A stretch of 64,000 nucleotides of DNA from Acidobacteriota bacterium (GTDB taxonomy: Bacteria > Acidobacteriota > Blastocatellia > RBC074): positions 62,001-126,000 of the forward strand of contig JAFDVI010000007.1 in the NCBI GenBank assembly GCA_018269055.1. The letters are read 5' to 3'. Shown in pieces: positions 18,997 to 27,902 of this stretch. The notes under the pieces were generated by a model. That model worked only from the letters and a program-made list of their open reading frames with translations, ran no database searches and was not told the DNA's origin. The translations under genes were made by a program, and so were the position numbers. Position 1 is the stretch's first letter. Each line of letters opens with the position of its first letter.

Positions 18997-20010
18997 ATGG
19001 CTATTCGCTTGAAGCGGTTTGTTGGTTTTGGATTCCTGGGAATTATCGCTTTGGGGATAATCGGACTTTTCAGTTCCGGGCTTTGGCGCGCGTTCGCTGG
19101 GCCAAAAGCCCGCACAGTCACGAATCGAACGTATGAAAGCACTCCGGCGCGGTTGGAGCGCGGAAAGTACCTGGTCGAAAACGTGAGCGGGTGCTTTTTT
19201 TGCCATTCGGAGCGCGACTGGAAAGCCGAAGGAGCGCCGCCCATCGAAGCTCGCAAAGGCGCAGGGACAGCGTTTCCTGGCGGGCCGGGAAAGCTTTTTG
19301 CTCCGAACATTACGCCGGACAAGGAAACAGGGGTCGGAAATTGGACGGATGATGAATTGGCGCGCGCCATTCGCGAAGGCGTCAGTCGCGACGGTCACGC
19401 GCTGTTTCCGATTATGCCGTACATGAATTATCGGAAACTGCCCGATGAAGATTTGGCTGCAGTGGTCGTGTATCTTCGCTCGATTCCGGCGGTGAAAAAT
19501 GCAGTGGAAAAAACCAAACTGAGTTTTCCGCTGAACTTTTTGGTCAACATGATGCCTCAGCCGTTGGAAGGCTCTGTCCCTGCTCCGGATATGTCTTCGC
19601 CGGTAAAACGCGGCGAGCATTTGGTTACCCTGAACAGTTGCAACGATTGCCATACGCCGACGGATGGCAAAGGGCAACCGCTTCCGGGCATGTTCATGGC
19701 CGGAGGGTTTACCTTCAATGAACCGAGCGGAGAAACGACTTCGGCCAACCTTACGCCCGACGCTTCGGGCATTTCGTATTATGACGAAGCCTTGTTTCTG
19801 GAAGTGATGCGAACCGGAAAGGTCAAAGCCCGTCAACTCAATCCAACCATGCCCTGGGTTGGATACGGCAAAATGACTGACGAAGACCTGAAAGCCATCT
19901 TCACCTATCTGAAATCCATTCCGGCAGTCAGCCACAAAGTGGACAACACCGAACCGCCGACGCCCTGCAAAATATGCAAGGGCAAACATGGGTTCGGGGA
20001 TCGAAACTGA
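18997..20010 (+). CDS. Exported diheme cytochrome c
   Basis: A 337-residue protein with an N-terminal hydrophobic segment (about residues 8-27) acting as signal or anchor and two cytochrome c domains. Heme sites are CFFCH near residue 65 and CNDCH near 214. Each domain ends with a Met-containing segment (LFPIMPYMNYRKL and NPTMPWVGYGKM) giving a likely axial Met, and the conserved DEDLAAVVVYLRSIP and DEDLKAIFTYLKSIP helices. This layout matches the cytochrome subunits of alcohol and gluconate dehydrogenases. The C-terminus has CKICKGKHG, a CxxCK string. The ATG at 18997 is preceded by AAGGAGAAAA. It could accept electrons from periplasmic dehydrogenases; no partner gene is adjacent. Confidence 0.92.
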   Translation: MAIRLKRFVGFGFLGIIALGIIGLFSSGLWRAFAGPKARTVTNRTYESTPARLERGKYLVENVSGCFFCHSERDWKAEGAPPIEARKGAGTAFPGGPGKLFAPNITPDKETGVGNWTDDELARAIREGVSRDGHALFPIMPYMNYRKLPDEDLAAVVVYLRSIPAVKNAVEKTKLSFPLNFLVNMMPQPLEGSVPAPDMSSPVKRGEHLVTLNSCNDCHTPTDGKGQPLPGMFMAGGFTFNEPSGETTSANLTPDASGISYYDEALFLEVMRTGKVKARQLNPTMPWVGYGKMTDEDLKAIFTYLKSIPAVSHKVDNTEPPTPCKICKGKHGFGDRN

Positions 20011-20026
20011 TCCTGATTCACAGGTT

Positions 20027-20085
20027 AACGCCCAAACGTTGTGGCAGGTTTTCCTACCCCCTGCTTTGGGCGTTGATTTTCTTTT
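20027..20085 (+). terminator. Intrinsic terminator after the diheme cytochrome gene
   Basis: A perfect 10-bp stem (AACGCCCAAA at 20027-20036 with TTTGGGCGTT at 20065-20074) encloses a smaller GCAGG/CCTGC hairpin and is followed by a T-rich run (GATTTTCTTTTT). It lies 16 bp after the stop codon. Confidence 0.85.
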
Positions 20086-20147
20086 TCCTTAGGCCAAACC
20101 ATTGACGACATTGCCTCCTCAAGCCAAACTGTGCTCCCCAATCTCAG

Positions 20148-20194
20148 CGGTAACTGAAGTTACCGAAGGCTCCCACACAATCTTTTGATTGTGT
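20148..20194 (+). promoter_or_regulatory. Two tandem hairpins in the leader of the giant secreted protein gene
   Basis: Hairpin one is CGGTAAC-TGAA-GTTACCG (20148-20165). Hairpin two is ACACAATC-TTTT-GATTGTGT (20175-20194), followed after ten bases by TTTTTT. Both lie 75-120 bp upstream of the ATG at 20268. The second could act as an attenuator-type terminator, or the first palindrome as an operator. No known riboswitch class is recognised. Confidence 0.45.
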
Positions 20195-20267
20195 CATTGC
20201 AATTTTTTCCGTATAGCCGCCCCGTACAGGAATTGATCGTCTTCGAGAAGGATTACTTGGAGGTTGA

Positions 20268-23200
20268 ATGAAGTTCTCAGCGTGTCTTCTTAGGCTCGGT
20301 ACCGCTCTTTTTGCTTGTCTGGTTTTGACTGTTTCCGTTTTGCTCTCTGGCGCTGGTCTCCTCAGCGCGCCTCCGGTTATAGCGTCAAATGCTGCAAACA
20401 ACGCACTTCTTCTGGTCCAAACCAACTGCGCTGCGATTGCTCCGAAATCCAATACGTTCGAATCCGCTGGCGGAATGGGGTCAATCACGGTTACCGCTCC
20501 GGCCAATTGTTCATGGACAACAACTGGCAACCCCGGTTGGGTGACGATCAATTCCGGCGCATCGGGAACCGGAAATGGCACTATTAGCTACACCGTCGCA
20601 ACCAACAATTCCCCCAGTGCGCGGCAGGCGACTTTGACAATTTCCGGTCAGAGCTTTCTCGTCAACCAAGGTGGTCAAAACGGCAGTTGCGCCGTCACGC
20701 CGATTGTTGCCGGGCAAACACTCAATGGCACGTTGGCAATCAGCGATTGTTATTCGCTCCAACGCGGCCAGCGGTATCCGGCGGATCGGTATTCGTTTTC
20801 CGGCACAGCCGGCCAGCGCGTCGCCATTCGCGCGGATTCTTCCGTCGTAGACACATTTTTGTACCTGATGGATCCGACCGGAACTGTTGTCGCCTCAAAT
20901 GACGATGGCGATTCCCGCACCAGCGCGCGCATTCCGGCAGGAACAGGTTTTTTCACCCTGCCGAGTTCGGGGGTTTACCAGATCGAAGTCACATCGTTCA
21001 GCACGACGGCAGCAACCGGCGCGTATTCCGTCAATTTGAGCAGCGGCTCGACCAATTGCAGTTACACCGCCTCCCCTGCGGAACAAAGCTTCGCAGCCGC
21101 TGGCAGCAATGGATCAATCGCTGTCACTGTCACAGGAACAGGTTGCACTTGGACTGCGTCCAGCAATGCCGATTGGGTGATGATTACTTCCGGCGCAACG
21201 GGCGGCGGAAACGGCACGGTGAATTTCACCGTCACGGCCAACTCCGGGCTGACCAGAACGGCGTATGTCGTCGTCGCAGGTCAGCTTGTCTCCATCACAC
21301 AAACAGGCGCCGGTGCGGCAGCATTTGGTCGTTGGGATGTGCAAACGTCCGGCACATTCAATCAACTCAATCAGGTTTATTTTCTCGATGACACGCACGG
21401 TTGGACGGTGGGAGGAAACTCCACGGCTTTTTCCACCTCAGATGGCGGCGCATCGTGGAATCCGTTTTCAGTCGGCGGCCCAATACAATCGCTGAATTCC
21501 GTGCGGTTTTTTGACGCCAATCTGGGTTGGGTGGGAGGAGAAAAGTTGACCGCCACCACCACAAACGGAGGTCTGAGTTGGCCGCGTTTGGATTTCACCA
21601 CCGGAACGCGATACAGAATTTTTCCCGTCGACGCGACGAACGCCTTTACCGTGGGCGAATTGGGCGGCGGGGGCTTTGTCGCCAGCACGGTGATGATTCC
21701 CTTTTTGGGCTTCGGGTCGGAAACCCAGACGTTGACCACGCTCTATCCCCTTCGCGACGTTTCCTTTTTCAATTCGGATAATGGTTGGGCGGTCGGTGAC
21801 AAAGGGCTGATTTTTCGTATGTCAAAAGGCGGGAGCCATTTTGACGAACAAACCGGCGCAACGACGCAAAATTTGAATGGCATTTTCGCACTGGATTTGA
21901 GCACCGCCTGGGCAGTCGGCAATGGCGGTATCATTCTGAAAACAACGAACGGTGGCACAAACTGGACACAGCAACCCAGCGGTGTCACGACTCCATTGCG
22001 GGCAGTTTATTTCCTCAACACAGACAGAGGTTGGGCGGTCGGTGATGGTGGCGTCATTCTGGTGACGCATAACGGCGGCAATGTTTGGGCGCCTGAAAAC
22101 AGCAGCGTTGCCGCAGATTTGCGCAGCGTTCACGCCACCAGCCTCAATGCGGCGTACGCCGTCGGTGCAAACGGAACCATCGTCAAACGCTCGCCTTGCG
22201 CATTTACGCTTTCCGCGACGATGGCGTCGTTTGAATTCGGCGGAGGCACTGGTTCGTTCAACGTTACGACAACCGGCGGTTGTCAGTGGGCCGCGACCAG
22301 CAACGCCAATTGGATCACCATCACCAGCGGTTCACCCGGCAGCGGCAATGGTACAGTGAATTTCAGCATTACCGCCAACACCGGACCAGCTCGCATGGGA
22401 GCGATCACCGTCGCAGATCAAACGTTCACCATCACGCAGGCCGTTTCCTGCGTGAGCGTTTCCGGCATCAATCCAACAAGTGGCGTTGTCGGAGCCACCG
22501 TGACCATTACCGGCACAAATTTCACCAGCGTAAATGCAGTTAAGTTTTCCAATAACGTACCGGCGACGTTTACCGTGGTCGGCGATACACAGATCGCAAC
22601 GACGGTTCCCGCCGGAGCAACGACGGGTTCAATCACCATCGGCAGCCAACTCTGCGGTGAAGTGACGACGCCCACATTCACCGTTTTACCCAAACCGACG
22701 ATCATGCTTACGCCGTCATCGCCATTGGCGGGAGTCGGCCAAACGATCCAGTTCACCGCCACAATCAGCCAGACATTGCCGACAGGGATCAGTCTGATGC
22801 TGAACTCTTCCAACCCGGCAGTTGGCTCAGTCCCACTCAATCCGTCCATACAGGCAGGTCAAACTTCCGCGCAATTCAATGTCAGCGGAGCTTCGGCGGG
22901 CACAACGATCATCACAGTCACAGTTCCCGCGCAGTATGGCGGGGCCAGCGCCAACACCACCTTGACCGTCGCCGCCGGCTTTGAAGCGGACGTGGCGCCT
23001 CGCCCCAACGGCAACGTCAACGGACAAGTTACGGTCACGGATTGGACTCAAGTGGGACGCTTCATCGCCGGTTTGGACACGGCTGCCGTTGGTAATGAAT
23101 TCCAGCGAGCCGACTGCGCTCCGCGCGGTTCGTTGGGCGATGGACGGTTGACAATCATAGACTGGGTGCAGGCCGGACGGTACGCCGCCGGACTCGATCC

Positions 23201-24419
23201 CGTTGTTGCAATGGGCGGGCCAACCGCGCCGATTCCCTTCGCAGCCAAAGAAGAACCGTTGTCGCTTTTGGCTGCCGGCACTTCGCTGGTGCGCGCGGAA
23301 TTGGTTCAAACCAAATCGCTGACCACCGCCGGCAAAGATCAACAGGTCATCAAGCTGGCGGCGCAAGGAGACGAAAATGCTTTGAGTTTCAGTCTGATGT
23401 TCGAGCCTTCCAAATGGCGATTCCTTTCCGCTGAATTAACGGATGAAACGGCTGGCGCGACATTGATCATCAATCGCGAACAAGCCGCACAGGGAAAACT
23501 CGGCTTTCTATTTGCGTACCCGACCGGCAAAACTCTCCCATCCGGGGAAATTCGTTTGTTTACGGTGACCTTTGAACCGATCTTGGATTCAGAATCGCTG
23601 TTCGTTGCGTTCGGCGATTTGCCGATTCCGCGCGAAGTTAGCGACATCAATGCCAATCGCTTGCCGTCCAGTTTCATTGCCGATTACGGTTTTGCGGGTG
23701 CGACGGCTTGCGCAAACGTTTCCGCCGCAAGCTTCGCTGCTGACCATCTCGCTGCGGAACAAATCGTAGCGGCGTTTGGCAGCGATCTTTCGGCGACGAC
23801 TGCCGTGGCTCAGGCGTTGCCGCTACCGACCTCGCTCGGAGGCGTAACGGTCAAAATCGCGGACAGCAAAGGGGTCGAACGGTTCGCCGGGTTGTTCTTT
23901 GTCTCTTCAGGGCAAATCAATTACCTGTTACCTGCCGATGTGGCGGAAGGCATCGCTCGCGTGACCATCATGGGAAACGGCAAAACGGCAATCGGGTTGA
24001 TTGACGTTGCGCCCATTGCGCCGAGCCTTTTTGCCGCCAATGCAGATGGCCAGGGATTGGCGGCAGCCGTGTTGTTACGCGTTCGCAGCGACGGTTCTCA
24101 AAGTTACGAACATATCGCGCAATTCGATTCGACAAACAATCGGTTTGTCGCGGTTCCGATTGAATTCGGCGAAGCCAGCGATCAACTGTTCCTGTTGCTG
24201 TATGGAACGGGATTGCGCCACAACGCAGGTCACACAATCAAAGCGTCCATCGGCGGCGTGGAAACGGCTGTGCAGTTTGCCGGAGCGGCGGAGGGATTTG
24301 CCGGACTGGATCAAATCAATCTCAACTTGCCGCGCAGTTTGGCGGGTCACGGAGAAGCCGAAATCCGTTTGACGATTGATGACCAATCAACCAATGCGGT
24401 GAAAGTTCTCATTCGTTGA
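20268..24419 (+). CDS. Giant secreted modular protein: BACON, PPC, Ycf48-like propeller, TIG, dockerin-like and acidobacterial C-terminal domain
   Basis: A 1383-residue exported protein. After a signal peptide (about 1-40) the modules in order are: BACON 1 (about 53-137); PPC-type beta-sandwich (about 140-258, key DRYSFSGTAGQRV and DTFLYLMDPTG); BACON 2 (about 260-348); a Ycf48/sialidase-like propeller (about 352-645) with repeats such as GWAVGDGGVILVTHNGG; BACON 3 (about 650-728); TIG/IPT (about 732-812); an Ig-like domain to about 905; a duplicated dockerin-like segment (about 912-975, key GQVTVTDWTQVGRFIAGLD and GRLTIIDWVQAGRYAAGLD); a cohesin-like region (about 995-1135); and the TIGR03437-like domain to the end (key FFVSSGQINYLLP). 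GGAGG precedes the ATG. It probably works at the cell surface in binding glycans or proteins; no catalytic domain was found. Confidence 0.92.
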   Translation: MKFSACLLRLGTALFACLVLTVSVLLSGAGLLSAPPVIASNAANNALLLVQTNCAAIAPKSNTFESAGGMGSITVTAPANCSWTTTGNPGWVTINSGASGTGNGTISYTVATNNSPSARQATLTISGQSFLVNQGGQNGSCAVTPIVAGQTLNGTLAISDCYSLQRGQRYPADRYSFSGTAGQRVAIRADSSVVDTFLYLMDPTGTVVASNDDGDSRTSARIPAGTGFFTLPSSGVYQIEVTSFSTTAATGAYSVNLSSGSTNCSYTASPAEQSFAAAGSNGSIAVTVTGTGCTWTASSNADWVMITSGATGGGNGTVNFTVTANSGLTRTAYVVVAGQLVSITQTGAGAAAFGRWDVQTSGTFNQLNQVYFLDDTHGWTVGGNSTAFSTSDGGASWNPFSVGGPIQSLNSVRFFDANLGWVGGEKLTATTTNGGLSWPRLDFTTGTRYRIFPVDATNAFTVGELGGGGFVASTVMIPFLGFGSETQTLTTLYPLRDVSFFNSDNGWAVGDKGLIFRMSKGGSHFDEQTGATTQNLNGIFALDLSTAWAVGNGGIILKTTNGGTNWTQQPSGVTTPLRAVYFLNTDRGWAVGDGGVILVTHNGGNVWAPENSSVAADLRSVHATSLNAAYAVGANGTIVKRSPCAFTLSATMASFEFGGGTGSFNVTTTGGCQWAATSNANWITITSGSPGSGNGTVNFSITANTGPARMGAITVADQTFTITQAVSCVSVSGINPTSGVVGATVTITGTNFTSVNAVKFSNNVPATFTVVGDTQIATTVPAGATTGSITIGSQLCGEVTTPTFTVLPKPTIMLTPSSPLAGVGQTIQFTATISQTLPTGISLMLNSSNPAVGSVPLNPSIQAGQTSAQFNVSGASAGTTIITVTVPAQYGGASANTTLTVAAGFEADVAPRPNGNVNGQVTVTDWTQVGRFIAGLDTAAVGNEFQRADCAPRGSLGDGRLTIIDWVQAGRYAAGLDPVVAMGGPTAPIPFAAKEEPLSLLAAGTSLVRAELVQTKSLTTAGKDQQVIKLAAQGDENALSFSLMFEPSKWRFLSAELTDETAGATLIINREQAAQGKLGFLFAYPTGKTLPSGEIRLFTVTFEPILDSESLFVAFGDLPIPREVSDINANRLPSSFIADYGFAGATACANVSAASFAADHLAAEQIVAAFGSDLSATTAVAQALPLPTSLGGVTVKIADSKGVERFAGLFFVSSGQINYLLPADVAEGIARVTIMGNGKTAIGLIDVAPIAPSLFAANADGQGLAAAVLLRVRSDGSQSYEHIAQFDSTNNRFVAVPIEFGEASDQLFLLLYGTGLRHNAGHTIKASIGGVETAVQFAGAAEGFAGLDQINLNLPRSLAGHGEAEIRLTIDDQSTNAVKVLIR

Positions 24420-24465
24420 TTGTCTGGTCGAAGCTCTCGAACAGGCCGGTGATCTCAAGATCCAA

Positions 24466-24523
24466 ACCACAAAAAGCGCAAAACCCACAAAATTGCTTTT
24501 GCGTTTTTTGCGCTTTTTGTGGT
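24466..24523. terminator. Bidirectional terminator, 18-bp perfect stem
   Basis: Arms 24466-24483 and 24506-24523 are exact reverse complements with A-runs on one side and T-runs on the other, so it can end transcripts from both directions. It sits between the convergent giant secreted protein gene and the alpha/beta hydrolase gene. Confidence 0.85.
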
Positions 24524-24539
24524 GGAACATTTCCTCGCG

Positions 24540-25487
24540 TCAGGAATCGCTCCGCTGTTCCAATAACTTCACAATCGCATTCATCCAATCCACCAGGTGT
24601 TCGGTCACTTCTTCGCGGTTGAGTTCGTTGAGCGTTTCGTGGCGGGCTCCGGTGAAAATGCGATAGCTGACTTTTTCCATGCCAATCGAGCGATAGGATT
24701 CGGCCAGAGCGGTTGACCCGCGCCCTTCGTCATTGACCTGATCTTTTGATCCGGAAAACAGGTACATCGGCAATTGTTTCGGAACGCGCGCGCGGAATTC
24801 CGGCCTGGCAGCTTCGGCCATGGCATCCAGCAAATCCACCCACAATTGCGTTGAGCACAAAAACCCGCACATCGGATCGGCGATGTATTTATTCACTTCG
24901 GCTTCGTCGCGCGAAAGCCAGTCGAACGAAGTACGATTCGGCTGGAACGCTTTGTTGAAGGCATCAAACGTCAGATTGTTGATCAACTCGCTCTTGCCGT
25001 GTTTGCCCAATCGCCAGCGTTCAAATTTGGCGATCCATTTTCCGACGCGAGCCAGTGGGCTGAGCGTTCCATTCGCGCCAGACATGGCCACGGCGTCGAA
25101 CAAATCTCTGGTTGCCAGATGCTGCGCCACCAGCGATCCCATGCTGTGGCCAAACAAAATCACTCGATGGCCAAGGAATTCGTTTCGCTCCAACCGGGCA
25201 AGTTCTTCAATGTCGTGCAGGATTCGCTGCCAACCGTCGTGATCGGCAAAATGGCCTGTGTCTTCGGGCGTTTGCGCCGTTTTGCCATGGCCGCGATAAT
25301 CGTTGGCGAACACGACGTACCCATTTTCAGTCAGCGGTTCCGCCAACCGTTCGTATCGTCCGGCATGTTCGGCCAACCCATGCGCAATGTGAACGACGGC
25401 TTTGCCGATTCCCACATCCGGCAGCCAGCGATATACAAACAGCTTCGCGCCGTCGTCGGCGGTGAAAGTGAAATGGTTTTCCTTCAT
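24540..25487 (-). CDS. Alpha/beta hydrolase, monoacylglycerol lipase-like
   Basis: A 315-residue lysophospholipase/monoacylglycerol lipase family hydrolase. Oxyanion segment HGLAEHAGRYERLAE and ANDYRGHGKT are typical of the family. The nucleophile elbow is GHSMGSL (near residue 115). The acid is in SGSKDQVND and the His in TGARHETLNE near the C-terminus, giving a full Ser-Asp-His triad. The ATG at 25487 overlaps the YhhN stop (ATGA); the reading frame is open further upstream but that extension has no similarity. The pairing with a lysoplasmalogenase-type protein suggests a role in lysolipid turnover. No signal peptide is present. Confidence 0.92.
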   Translation of the reverse strand: MKENHFTFTADDGAKLFVYRWLPDVGIGKAVVHIAHGLAEHAGRYERLAEPLTENGYVVFANDYRGHGKTAQTPEDTGHFADHDGWQRILHDIEELARLERNEFLGHRVILFGHSMGSLVAQHLATRDLFDAVAMSGANGTLSPLARVGKWIAKFERWRLGKHGKSELINNLTFDAFNKAFQPNRTSFDWLSRDEAEVNKYIADPMCGFLCSTQLWVDLLDAMAEAARPEFRARVPKQLPMYLFSGSKDQVNDEGRGSTALAESYRSIGMEKVSYRIFTGARHETLNELNREEVTEHLVDWMNAIVKLLEQRSDS

Positions 25488-26212
25488 CGTTCGCCCAACT
25501 TCTCCCGCAAAAACCCGATGGCAATGCAATACTGCCCCAGGTAATACGTTGCCCAAACCAGATATTCGGCCAGTGGCACTGGCGTTTTGAATCGCCCGGC
25601 GGCAATCATCGAATCCGACAGCATAAACAACATCGCTCCGATCCAGACGAAGCGTCGCGAAAATCCCGCCAGAATTGTCGAAACCGCCATTACCGTGATC
25701 GTACAAATGTAAATCATCACCGGAATGGCTTGTTCGCCAAGATTCGGCGATAACCAGTTCGACAATAACAGGCTGTAAATCAGGACAATCGCTGCCAGGA
25801 TCAATTGCCAGCCGGTCGGTCGCAACGGACGTGGCCAGTTCCGCACAAACAGCAAAATGTACGCAAAGTGGGCGAACAAAAATGCTCGCAAGCCATGACT
25901 GAAATGACCGCCCCAATCCAGATAAATATCGCCCAGGCACGACAATCCGAGCGCCGCACCCAGAATCAGATTGTCGCGGTCGCGTAACCATTCAATTCCG
26001 TGCGGTTTGGCTCCGCGCAACAACCGAACCGCCAAAACTGCCAGCGGCGCGATACTCAATGCTTTGAGCACGATGCTGCCCGGAAACGGCTGCAAACTTT
26101 GCGTGACCAAATATGCCACGCTGCAACCAATCGAAAGCAACAGCAACCACTTGTCCGCCTCCCCAAATCCGCACAACCGGCCGAAGGTCAGAGCACTCAT
26201 GTTCATCTGCAA
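25484..26212 (-). CDS. YhhN family membrane protein (lysoplasmalogenase-like)
   Basis: A 242-residue polytopic membrane protein with about eight hydrophobic segments. Family features include LILGAALGLSCLGDIYLDWG around residues 80-100, FSHGLRAFLFAHFAYILLF around 103-122, and WIGAMLFMLSDSMIAAGRFKTP near 192-213 (key LSDSxIA). Eukaryotic members (TMEM86) hydrolyse lysoplasmalogen vinyl ether bonds; most bacterial ones are untested. The stop codon overlaps the start of the hydrolase gene, so the two are co-translated. The first few Met codons (MQMNM) leave the exact start open by four residues. Confidence 0.88.
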   Translation of the reverse strand: MQMNMSALTFGRLCGFGEADKWLLLLSIGCSVAYLVTQSLQPFPGSIVLKALSIAPLAVLAVRLLRGAKPHGIEWLRDRDNLILGAALGLSCLGDIYLDWGGHFSHGLRAFLFAHFAYILLFVRNWPRPLRPTGWQLILAAIVLIYSLLLSNWLSPNLGEQAIPVMIYICTITVMAVSTILAGFSRRFVWIGAMLFMLSDSMIAAGRFKTPVPLAEYLVWATYYLGQYCIAIGFLREKLGER

Positions 26213-26360
26213 CTACCTCAACGCATTGAAGCGAGGCTGTAGACGACCGCTTAACCGCTCGATCATCGAAATTTCTGTCTTTGAGTGAAAATGAAAGGAA
26301 TAAAGCGGCGGGATGATAACAGCGGGTTACGGCATTTGGCGAGCGTTGCCCAACACAAAC

Positions 26361-26397
26361 TCCATCGCCGGAAGCTGGCCAGAACTCCGGCGATGGA
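26361..26397. terminator. Hairpin with 12-bp perfect stem
   Basis: TCCATCGCCGGA (26361-26372) pairs with TCCGGCGATGGA (26386-26397) around a 13-base loop. On the plus strand TTCTTTT follows; on the minus strand it lies just after the stop of the DUF1579-like gene, with a GAGTTTGTGTT tail. It most likely terminates that gene. Confidence 0.65.
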
Positions 26398-26409
26398 TTC
26401 TTTTAATGG

Positions 26410-26949
26410 CTATTTCTTTCTGGTGTACAAACCGTCAAACGCTGTGCTCCAGGTTTTTCCGTCGTCCTGGGATTGTTCCCAGTGCTGGCGCACACGGTCT
26501 TTGTCCAGCGATTGCCAGGTGATTCGTTGAAGCGTTTTTTTGCCATTTCGGACATTTTCTCCGGTCAACTGCATCACTCCATCTTTGAATTCTCCAGACA
26601 ATTCCAGCAGGCTGCCGGAACTATCCACCCAGGTTTGTTGCCATTTGCCTTTGGCAGCGTTGAATAAATTGAAGCTTTTGCCTGTGCCGCCTTTGGCTCC
26701 CGTCCAATTTTCCAACAATACGCAATCGCCCAGAATCAATTGGATCGAATTCGTTCCGGCCATCTGCCCTCCAACTGTGACGTCCCAATCGCCAATCCAA
26801 AAATCAAACTGGCGGTTTTCGGGCATTGAACAAGGTTTGGGAGGTTTTGATTGCGAAGTGGAACTGTTTTGAGATTGCGCGGCAACAATTTGCCCGAAGG
26901 CAACGGTTAGCGCGACGAACAGTGCGATTTTCAAAATCTGGCGTGACAT
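26410..26949 (-). CDS. Secreted DUF1579-like protein
   Basis: A 179-residue protein with a signal peptide (ALFVALTVAFGQIVAAQS) followed by a short Ser/Lys/Pro linker. The mature domain begins CSMPENRQFDFWIGDWDVTVGG; the QFDFWIGDWDV string is the signature of a family of lipocalin-like secreted proteins often annotated DUF1579. The rest is an antiparallel beta series (SIQLILGDCVLLENW, KWQQTWVDSSGSLLELSGEF, DRVRQHWEQSQDDGKTWSTAFDGLY). Two Cys residues could form a disulfide. Its role is unknown; binding of a small hydrophobic molecule is a guess from the fold. A strong hairpin follows the stop. Confidence 0.8.
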   Translation of the reverse strand: MSRQILKIALFVALTVAFGQIVAAQSQNSSTSQSKPPKPCSMPENRQFDFWIGDWDVTVGGQMAGTNSIQLILGDCVLLENWTGAKGGTGKSFNLFNAAKGKWQQTWVDSSGSLLELSGEFKDGVMQLTGENVRNGKKTLQRITWQSLDKDRVRQHWEQSQDDGKTWSTAFDGLYTRKK

Positions 26950-27053
26950 GGTGATTTGATCTCCTTCGGTTTGAACTTGGGATTTCGGTCGCGCAGTTCC
27001 AAGTTTCGCCCAAAGAGGCCGTAAATGTCTTCAACAGATTGTAAAAAGCCAAA

Positions 27054-27092
27054 TGGCGCTTGGGCGAAGTTTGCGGTTTCGCCAAAGCGCCA
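27054..27092 (-). terminator. Terminator-like hairpin after the 27.1-kb gene
   Basis: TGGCGCTT-type arms (27054-27068 and 27077-27092) form a long imperfect stem. Read on the minus strand it follows the stop at 27116 and is trailed by TTTGGCTTTTTAC. Confidence 0.65.
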
Positions 27093-27115
27093 ATAATCCC
27101 TGACTTATCATTGAC

Positions 27116-27679
27116 TTACCGACAGAGCCCGTTCAATTGGGCCAGAATTCCCACCAGCGCCTGCATATCGGCATCTCGCTCTTCCGAAGCGGGAGGGCCA
27201 ATCGCGGTCAGGTCGCATTGGCTGAACAAGGCCTCCAAAGACATCTCGGGCGTTATTTCGACTCCAGTGCTTAACTTGAACGGCTCAAATTCAATCCCGT
27301 AACAGGCAATGCTGCTTTTGACGCCGCTGATAACCGACGGCAGCGGAATCAACGCCAGGCTCAATTGCGAAGTAACGTATTGCCGATTGAACTCTGCCAG
27401 TGGAGCCGACGATGGATTGCGCAACGCAGCCAGAAGCGTGGTGGTATTGGTCACTTCCACCGGATGATTCAGATTCACGCCGCTGATCAAAATATCGCGC
27501 GGAAAAAACCGCAGGCGTTTGTAATTCACCACAAAGTAGGATGGTGCCCGCAAACAAACCCTTGCCCCGCATTCGGGTTCGCCCACTCGTGGCTGAAAAC
27601 TCGCGCTGGCATTCGTGCGCGTGAGCGATGCCGCCAAAACCAATAAAACACCAAAAGCCAAAACCATCAGCTTTTTCAC
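27116..27679 (-). CDS. Secreted protein of unknown function with four mature cysteines
   Basis: A 187-residue exported protein. The signal peptide is MKKLMVLAFGVLLVLAASLTRTNASA. The mature part has CGARVCLRAPSYFVVNYKRLRFFPRDILISG near its start, a central hydrophobic LSLALIPLPSVISGVKSSIACYGIEF and a helical C-terminus ending LNGLCR. Cysteines at CGARVC, ACYG, SQCDL and GLCR could make disulfides. I do not recognise a family. It is monocistronic, with a hairpin after the stop and a 220-bp gap to the SPFH gene's terminator region. Confidence 0.7.
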   Translation of the reverse strand: MKKLMVLAFGVLLVLAASLTRTNASASFQPRVGEPECGARVCLRAPSYFVVNYKRLRFFPRDILISGVNLNHPVEVTNTTTLLAALRNPSSAPLAEFNRQYVTSQLSLALIPLPSVISGVKSSIACYGIEFEPFKLSTGVEITPEMSLEALFSQCDLTAIGPPASEERDADMQALVGILAQLNGLCR

Positions 27680-27845
27680 TTTTTCTCTCCTCGGATGAAC
27701 AAATGTATAGTTTGGAGACCGACTTAACGGTGGAAAGCAATTCGCCTGATTGGCACCGGGAGCAAGCTGAAATGCTAGGAAATGGAACGGGGTGAAAATG
27801 ACCGGCGCAGTTTAGGCAGGCCGGAAAGAAGTGTCAACAAAAGAC

Positions 27846-27881
27846 TTGCCGCCGCCCCGGTTTTAATCGAAGCGGCGGCAA
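27846..27881 (-). terminator. Terminator hairpin after the SPFH gene
   Basis: A perfect 10-bp GC-rich stem (TTGCCGCCGC at 27846-27855 with GCGGCGGCAA at 27872-27881). On the minus strand it is followed by AAGTCTTTTGTTG and lies 22 bp after the SPFH stop codon. Confidence 0.75.
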
Positions 27882-27902
27882 ATTAGAAACCAGCGGAATT
27901 GG

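Noticed and set aside
25488-25991. N-terminal extension of the alpha/beta hydrolase frame
   Set aside because: The extra codons lie over the YhhN gene in another frame and show no similarity; the overlapping ATGA start at 25487 is more convincing.
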